The notes beneath the pieces were generated by a model. The model saw nothing but the letters and a program-made list of their open reading frames with translations. It was not told where the DNA came from and made no database searches. The position numbers and the translations under genes were made by a program. DNA of 10,936 nucleotides from an uncultured Flavobacteriaceae bacterium (lineage in GTDB: Bacteria > Bacteroidota > Bacteroidia > Flavobacteriales > Flavobacteriaceae), in NCBI GenBank assembly GCA_938018045.1, contig CALIIP010000101.1:1-10936 (forward strand), in the 5' to 3' direction. Positions 6,779 through 10,936 of the stretch are shown piece by piece (position 1 is the first letter of the stretch; each line of letters begins with the position of its first letter).

Positions 6779-6802
6779 ATTTTATATAACAATCTGCAAA
6801 AA

Positions 6803-7810
6803 TTAGTCCTCACTAACTTTTAAGACCAATTTCCCTGTTTTTTCACCAGAAAATAAACGTAAAAATGTTTCATGAAAGTTTTCAATACCTTCATAAATAT
6901 CTTCTCTAGAAATTAATTTGCCTTGTTGCATCCAAAGACCCATTTGTTGTCCTGCTTTTTGATAGTCTTTTGCATAATCAAAAACCACCATACCTTTCAT
7001 TGAAGCTCTACTTACAAGTAATGATAAATAGTTTGAAGGCCCTTTTACAGGCGTTGTATTGTTGTATTGAGATATTGCTCCGCAAATAACTATTCTTGCA
7101 TGTAATGCCAATCTACTCAAGGCTAAATCTAAAATTTCTCCACCTACATTGTCGAAATACACATCAATTCCTTTTGGAAAATGTTCTTTTAGTTTACTCG
7201 CTATATTATCGTTTTTATAATCTATTGCTCCGTCAAATCCTAAAGTGTCAATAAGGTATTGGCATTTTTCTTTTCCACCAGCAATACCAATTACTTTACA
7301 GTTTTTAATTTTTGCTATTTGTCCAACAATACTTCCAACTGCACCTGCTGCTCCAGAAACTAAAACTGCATCACCTTCTTTAAGTTCGCCTACTTCAAGA
7401 ATTCCAAAATATGCTGTCATTCCAGGCATTCCTAGTGTTCCTGTATACATTGGTAATGGCGCTAATGATGGATCAACTTTGTGGTAACCAGTACCATCAG
7501 TAACAATATATTGTTGTGCTCCTGTTTGACCATATACAGAATCTCCTACGTTAAATTTTGGGTTATTTGAGGCTGTAACTGTACCAACACCTCCTGCTCT
7601 CATAACGTCATTAAGTTGTACTGGAGGAATATAAGATTTGCGGTCGTCTAGCCATCCTCTCATTGCAGGATCTAAAGATATATATTCGCATTTTACTAAG
7701 AATTCTCCATCTTTTAATTGCGGGATATCAGTCTTAACTAATTCCCAAGTGTCTTCTTTTGGAGTTCCGAAAGGTCTTTTTCTAAGTAATATTTGCTTGT
7801 TTTGAGTCAT
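6803..7810 (-). CDS. NADPH-dependent zinc-free medium-chain reductase (CurA/PTGR family)
   Basis: A 335-residue oxidoreductase of the zinc-independent medium-chain dehydrogenase/reductase superfamily. It is closest in character to the leukotriene B4 dehydrogenase/prostaglandin reductase and YncB/CurA group, which reduce alpha,beta-unsaturated ketones and aldehydes with NADPH. Visible features are the N-terminal GroES-like fold with EYISLDPAMRGWL (42-54), the Rossmann motif VSGAAGAVGS (151-160), AGGKEKC (177-183), where a Lys near the end of the second strand fits NADP preference, and YFDNVGG (218-224). The structural and catalytic zinc cysteines of alcohol dehydrogenases are absent. The length is normal. 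The natural substrate is unknown; roles in detoxifying reactive carbonyls are typical of the family. The gene starts 33 bases after der but has its own -7 box and palindrome, so it may be transcribed independently. Confidence 0.93.
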   Translation of the reverse strand: MTQNKQILLRKRPFGTPKEDTWELVKTDIPQLKDGEFLVKCEYISLDPAMRGWLDDRKSYIPPVQLNDVMRAGGVGTVTASNNPKFNVGDSVYGQTGAQQYIVTDGTGYHKVDPSLAPLPMYTGTLGMPGMTAYFGILEVGELKEGDAVLVSGAAGAVGSIVGQIAKIKNCKVIGIAGGKEKCQYLIDTLGFDGAIDYKNDNIASKLKEHFPKGIDVYFDNVGGEILDLALSRLALHARIVICGAISQYNNTTPVKGPSNYLSLLVSRASMKGMVVFDYAKDYQKAGQQMGLWMQQGKLISREDIYEGIENFHETFLRLFSGEKTGKLVLKVSED

Positions 7811-7837
7811 GTTTTTTTATTTTGAGACTCAAAAGTA
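7800..7837 (-). promoter_or_regulatory. Palindromic operator candidate over the oxidoreductase promoter
   Basis: TTTTGAG-A-CTCAAAA (7820-7834) is a perfect 7+1+7 palindrome. Its right half overlaps TACTTTTG (minus strand, 7837-7830), a full match to the TAnnTTTG -7 box. A third half-site, TTTTGAG (7800-7806), repeats exactly 20 bases away over codons 2-4. With transcription starting near 7822, most of the palindrome would not be in the RNA as a hairpin, so a DNA-binding regulator site is the simpler reading. No -33 box is evident. Confidence 0.45.
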
Positions 7838-7843
7838 CGAAAA

Positions 7844-9151
7844 TTATTTCTGCCTAAAATAAATAATTACAGGAACACCATTGAAGTCATATATGTCGCG
7901 TAATTTATTTTTAATAAATCGTTTGTATGGATCACGAACATATTGAGGTAAGTTACAGAAAAACACAAATTGAGGTGTTGGAGTAGGTAACTGCATACAA
8001 TATTTTACCTTCACAAATTTCCCTTTCCATGCAGGAGGAGGATTTTGTTTGATAATCTCCAACATTGTTTCGTTCAATTTACTTGTAGGAATTCTTTTTG
8101 AACGGTTTTCAAATACTTTTACTGCAGTTTCAATTGCTTTGAAAATACGCTGCTTTGTTAATACTGAAATAAAGATAATAGGAACATCAGTAAAAGGAGC
8201 AATTTCTCGGCGAACCATTGCTTCATATTCTTTAACGGTATTGGTTTCTTTTTCTACCAAATCCCATTTGTTTACAAGAATCACAACACCTTTTTTATTC
8301 TTTTCAGCAAGCCAAAAAATACTTTGATCTTGCCCTTCAAATCCACGTGTAGCATCAATCATTACAATCGCTACATCACATTTTTCAATAGTTCTTACTG
8401 CACGCATTACCGAGTAAAACTCTAAGTCTTCCTTCACTTTTGCTTTTCTACGAATTCCTGCAGTATCTACTAAATTAAAATCAAATCCAAAACGGTTGTA
8501 TTTAGTATCTATAGAATCTCGTGTAGTTCCGGCAATATCAGTTACAATATTTCTTTCTACACCTATAAGCGCGTTTATAAACGAAGATTTCCCTGCATTA
8601 GGACGACCAACAACTGCAAATCTTGGTAATTCATCTCTTTCTTCTTCAACATCTTCAGGAATAATATCAGTAATAGCATCTAATAATTCACCAGTTCCAC
8701 TTCCGTTAATAGATGAAATTGTAAATAATTCACTGCTTAAACCAAGGTTGTAAAACTCATATGCATCTTCTTGTCGCATCGAATTATCAACTTTATTGAT
8801 TGTCAGAAAAACAGGTTTCTCAACCTTACGGAGTAGTTTTGCAACTTCAGTATCCATAGGAGTAATACCTTCAGCAACATCAACAACAAAAACAATAATA
8901 TCTGCTTCTTCAATAGCAAGTTGTACTTGCTTCCTGATTTCGCCTTCAAAAATATCATCTGAACCAACTACATAACCTCCTGTATCAATCACAGAAAAGT
9001 TTTTACCATTCCAATCAGATTTCCCATAATGGCGATCACGTGTAACTCCACTTACAGAATCAACAATTGCTTCTCTACTTTGAATCAATCGATTAAATAA
9101 TGTTGATTTTCCAACATTTGGGCGTCCAACAATGGCTATAATGGTATTCAT
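7844..9151 (-). CDS. der: Ribosome assembly GTPase Der (EngA)
   Basis: A 435-residue essential GTPase with two tandem G domains and a C-terminal KH-like domain; it acts in late 50S subunit assembly. Domain 1 has GRPNVGKS (9-16), the switch threonine in SGVTRDR (34-40), DTGG (56-59) and NKVD (119-122). Domain 2 has GRPNAGKSS (182-190), AGTTRDS (207-213), DTAG (229-232) and NKWD (294-297). The KH-like domain covers about 355-435, with NPPPAWKGK (370-378) and LPQYVRDPYKRFIKNKLRD (401-419). The second G5 loop reads ISVLT instead of the usual SAL-type sequence, which appears to be a normal lineage variant. The ATG gives the standard MNTIIAIVGRPNVGKST start. A TAnnTTTG box lies just upstream. The unknown membrane gene at 9265 is divergent. 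Confidence 0.98.
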   Translation of the reverse strand: MNTIIAIVGRPNVGKSTLFNRLIQSREAIVDSVSGVTRDRHYGKSDWNGKNFSVIDTGGYVVGSDDIFEGEIRKQVQLAIEEADIIVFVVDVAEGITPMDTEVAKLLRKVEKPVFLTINKVDNSMRQEDAYEFYNLGLSSELFTISSINGSGTGELLDAITDIIPEDVEEERDELPRFAVVGRPNAGKSSFINALIGVERNIVTDIAGTTRDSIDTKYNRFGFDFNLVDTAGIRRKAKVKEDLEFYSVMRAVRTIEKCDVAIVMIDATRGFEGQDQSIFWLAEKNKKGVVILVNKWDLVEKETNTVKEYEAMVRREIAPFTDVPIIFISVLTKQRIFKAIETAVKVFENRSKRIPTSKLNETMLEIIKQNPPPAWKGKFVKVKYCMQLPTPTPQFVFFCNLPQYVRDPYKRFIKNKLRDIYDFNGVPVIIYFRQK

Positions 9152-9168
9152 TTCTGATAATTTTTTTG

Positions 9169-9176
9169 CAAAATTA
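9169..9176 (-). promoter_or_regulatory. Candidate -7 element for der
   Basis: On the minus strand this reads TAATTTTG followed by CA, a full match to TAnnTTTG, 17 bases before the der ATG. The bases around it form a 10-bp palindrome TTTTGCAAAA (9164-9173). No -33 TTG is seen at the expected distance. Confidence 0.4.
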
Positions 9177-9215
9177 CGTCAATTTGAGTGATATACCTTA
9201 ATAATGCATGTAAGA

Positions 9216-9244
9216 TTGTGATTTCTAAAATAATAGTATATTTA
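9216..9244 (+). promoter_or_regulatory. Candidate promoter for the 9265 membrane gene
   Basis: TTG (9216-9218, -33) and TATATTTA (9237-9244, one mismatch to TAnnTTTG) are separated by 18 bases, within the range for Bacteroidota promoters. Transcription would begin near 9250, giving a leader of about 15 bases. Confidence 0.4.
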
Positions 9245-9264
9245 AATTCTCAATTAAGATAGAA

Positions 9265-9774
9265 ATGAAAGAAGAACGGAGTAGCGAAATACATTTGCGG
9301 CCAAGATTCCGATTAGAATATGATGACAAATCAAAAGAAGAAATTTTAGAAAATTTTCGTGAGATTTTAAAAGGAGAAGATTGTAAGTATCGCAGTAAAA
9401 TTGTTGACGGACATATTATAATAGATGTTCCTATGGATGAAGACCATTTTTGGTCGCCTCAATTAAATATTGAAGTTGAAAATATTGACAGAGAAGATAC
9501 AGTTGTTAGAGGTTTGTTTGGACCAAAACCTCAAGTTTGGACACTCTTTATGTTTATACATTTTGGAGTAGCAGTTGCTTTTGTTGGATTCTTAATTTTG
9601 TGGTATGTAAGATGGTCTTTAGAAGAAAGCACTACTTTCCCTTTGATTATGACAATTGTATTGCCAATTTTTTGGTTGATTCTTTATGTTTTAGGAAGAA
9701 TAGGTAAGAGAACTGGACATCAACAAATGGATGAATTACATGCATTTATGATGAAAATTTTGGAGGAGAAGTAA
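9265..9774 (+). CDS. Small two-helix membrane protein, unknown function
   Basis: 169 residues that I do not recognise as a named family. A polar N-terminal domain (1-90) contains RPRFRLEYDDKSKEEILENF (12-31) and a predicted beta segment, HIIIDVP (50-56). It is followed by DEDHFWSPQLNIEVE (58-72) and GLFGPKPQVW (83-92). Two membrane helices follow at about 92-115 and 125-145, then a charged tail (GKRTGHQQMDELHAFMMKIL). There is no signal peptide, so both ends are probably cytoplasmic with a short external hairpin. The reading frame has normal codon use and a plausible promoter. It sits between der and era, divergent from one and convergent with the other. Such genes are sometimes labelled GTP-binding protein by association, but no G motifs are present. 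A cytoplasmic domain tethered to the membrane is all that can be said. Confidence 0.85.
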   Translation: MKEERSSEIHLRPRFRLEYDDKSKEEILENFREILKGEDCKYRSKIVDGHIIIDVPMDEDHFWSPQLNIEVENIDREDTVVRGLFGPKPQVWTLFMFIHFGVAVAFVGFLILWYVRWSLEESTTFPLIMTIVLPIFWLILYVLGRIGKRTGHQQMDELHAFMMKILEEK

Positions 9775-9857
9775 AATAGATAATTGGATTTTTGGAGCGC
9801 TTTGCTTTTAGATCAATAGATAGTTTATAAAATATTCGTATCAAAAAGAAATTGAAG

Positions 9858-9901
9858 TCTAACAATCCAGACATCTAATAATCAAAAAATCTAATTTAAT
9901 C
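9858..9901. repeat. Three degenerate TCTAAnAATC units with a 16-base period
   Basis: TCTAACAATC (9858-9867), TCTAATAATC (9874-9883) and TCTAATTTAATC (9890-9901) start exactly 16 bases apart, separated by two unrelated 6-base spacers (CAGACA, AAAAAA). The last unit overlaps the era stop codon. The array lies in the 121-base convergent gap between the 9265 gene and era. No good terminator hairpin is visible in that gap (9775-9895), which otherwise holds only AT-rich sequence and an AGCGCT palindrome near 9798. Confidence 0.5.
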
Positions 9902-10777
9902 TTTATACCCAAATCTACGCAACTGGTTTTTGTTGTTTCTCCAATCTTTATTCACTTTGACATATAATTCTAAGTGAATTTTTTTCTGAAAAAACTTTTG
10001 TAAATCTTTACGAGCTTCGGTTCCTACACGTTTTAGCGCAGCTCCTTTATGACCAATAATAATTCCTTTTTGAGTGTTCCGTTCTACCATAATTATAGAA
10101 CGAATCTTGATAATTTTATCGGATTCTATAAATTCTTCTGTTTCAATTTCTACTGAATACGGAATCTCTTTTTTGTAGTGCATCAATATTTTCTCTCTGA
10201 TGGCTTCATTAACAAAAAATCGTTCTGGTTTATCTGTCAATTGATCTTTTGGATAAAATGCAGGAGATTCTGGTAGTTTTTCTAGAATTGTATTGAAAAC
10301 ACCTTCTATATTAAATTTTTCTAAAGCAGAAATTAAAAACACTTCAGCATTCGGTACTTTTTCTGACCAATACGCTAATTTTTCTTCTACTTCGTCTTGA
10401 GTTGCTTTGTCAATTTTGTTTATCAATAATAAAACAGGTATCTTTGCATTGGTAATTTTGTTGAAAAAGCGTTCGTCTTTCAACTCTTTTTCACCCATTT
10501 CTACCATATAAATCAACACATCTGCATCTTCAAAGGCCGATTTCACAAAATCCATCATCGATTCTTGTAAACCATATGCTGGTTTTATGATTCCAGGAGT
10601 ATCAGAAAAAAGGATTTGAAAATCATCACCATTTACAATACCTAAAATACGATGTCTTGTAGTTTGTGCTTTTGATGTAATGATAGATAAACGCTCTCCA
10701 ACGAGAGAGTTCATCAATGTAGATTTCCCTACGTTTGGATTGCCAATAATATTTACATATCCTGCTTTGTGCGTCAT
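9896..10777 (-). CDS. era: Ribosome assembly GTPase Era
   Basis: A 293-residue GTPase that binds the 3' end of 16S rRNA and acts in 30S maturation, at the ribosome and membrane. Numbered from the ATG at 10777, the G domain has GNPNVGKS (12-19), AQTTRHR (37-43), DTPG (59-62), NKID (120-123) and SAL (150-152). The KH domain is at about 185-275, with GIIIGHKG (238-245), the RNA-binding GxxG loop. The open frame can be extended two codons to a TTG at 10783. The ATG is preferred because it gives the usual MTHKAGYVNIIGNPNVGKST start and leaves a leader of about 11 bases after the strong TACCTTTG box; a TTG start would leave only about five. The protein is full length and intact. It is convergent with the 9265 gene and divergent from tRNA-fMet. 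Confidence 0.97.
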   Translation of the reverse strand: MTHKAGYVNIIGNPNVGKSTLMNSLVGERLSIITSKAQTTRHRILGIVNGDDFQILFSDTPGIIKPAYGLQESMMDFVKSAFEDADVLIYMVEMGEKELKDERFFNKITNAKIPVLLLINKIDKATQDEVEEKLAYWSEKVPNAEVFLISALEKFNIEGVFNTILEKLPESPAFYPKDQLTDKPERFFVNEAIREKILMHYKKEIPYSVEIETEEFIESDKIIKIRSIIMVERNTQKGIIIGHKGAALKRVGTEARKDLQKFFQKKIHLELYVKVNKDWRNNKNQLRRFGYKD

Positions 10778-10794
10778 ACTCAATAATTTGACTG

Positions 10795-10802
10795 CAAAGG
10801 TA
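10795..10802 (-). promoter_or_regulatory. Candidate -7 element for era
   Basis: On the minus strand this reads TACCTTTG followed by CAGTC, a full match to TAnnTTTG. It supports the era start at 10777. The -33 box is not obvious. The sequence TACCTTTGCAGTC is a near mirror copy of the tRNA-fMet promoter 42 bases away. Confidence 0.45.
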
Positions 10803-10822
10803 CGTTTTAATAGTAAAAATAC

Positions 10823-10852
10823 TTTAGTAATTAAAAAATAGTTGTATCTTTG
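10823..10852 (+). promoter_or_regulatory. Promoter of the tRNA-fMet gene
   Basis: TTTA (10823-10826, one mismatch to TTTG) is followed after 18 bases by TATCTTTG (10845-10852), a full match to the TAnnTTTG -7 box with the common CA extension. Transcription would begin around 10858-10860, only a few bases before the tRNA at 10863. Confidence 0.55.
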
Positions 10853-10862
10853 CAGTCCAAAT

Positions 10863-10936
<74 letters not shown>

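Noticed and set aside
9222..9229. TTTCTAAA word shared with the alaS leader (2790-2797) and near-match in the MerR upstream region (ATTTAGAA, 3903-3910)
   Set aside because: Eight-base AT-rich words recur by chance at this base composition, and their contexts differ; not enough to propose a common site.
10778..10783. TTG start for Era two codons upstream
   Set aside because: The ATG at 10777 gives the usual Era N-terminus and a more reasonable leader after the TACCTTTG box.

Overview
This window is a compact stretch of a low-GC chromosome (about one third G+C by eye) from a member of the Bacteroidota, most likely the Flavobacteriaceae. Three things suggest this. The protein sequences match flavobacterial versions of AlaRS, Der, Era and LemA. 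Start codons mostly lack Shine-Dalgarno sequences and are preceded by A-rich leaders. Several start sites have a TAnnTTTG element upstream, the -7 box of Bacteroidota promoters. The genus cannot be fixed from this sequence. Everything looks like core chromosome: no insertion sequence, phage gene, CRISPR array or sign of transfer was found, and no gene-free stretch exceeds about 140 bases.

Layout. At the left edge, on the minus strand, is the 5' end of a lipoprotein gene whose start codon overlaps the stop codon of alaS (155-2773). A 136-base divergent region follows, with a large hairpin in the alaS leader. Five or six genes then run on the plus strand: an envelope M23/LytM endopeptidase (2910-3881), then a tight run of a MerR-type regulator, LemA, a leaderless TPM-domain protein, an exported membrane-anchored TPM-domain protein with a Gly-rich tail, and a six-helix membrane protein (3958-6716). 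The run ends at a strong bidirectional terminator (6741-6778) shared with the convergent NADPH-dependent oxidoreductase gene (6803-7810, minus). Upstream of that gene lies der (7844-9151, minus). A divergent small membrane protein of unknown function (9265-9774, plus) converges on era (9896-10777, minus). Era is divergent from an initiator tRNA-fMet gene (10863 to the window end).

Function. The right half is rich in translation functions: two ribosome-assembly GTPases (Der for 50S, Era for 30S) and the initiator tRNA, with alaS at the far left. The middle is an envelope module. LemA and two TPM-domain proteins, one predicted inside and one outside the membrane, are translationally linked to a small MerR regulator. 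A promoter-spanning dyad upstream of that regulator could be its own operator.

No clearly new large system is present. The most interesting unexplained items are small DNA/RNA structures: a 13-bp perfect terminator-like hairpin inside the first TPM gene, the alaS leader hairpin, a 15-bp palindrome on the oxidoreductase promoter, and mirror-image promoter sequences between era and tRNA-fMet. The TPM/LemA module itself has no settled function.
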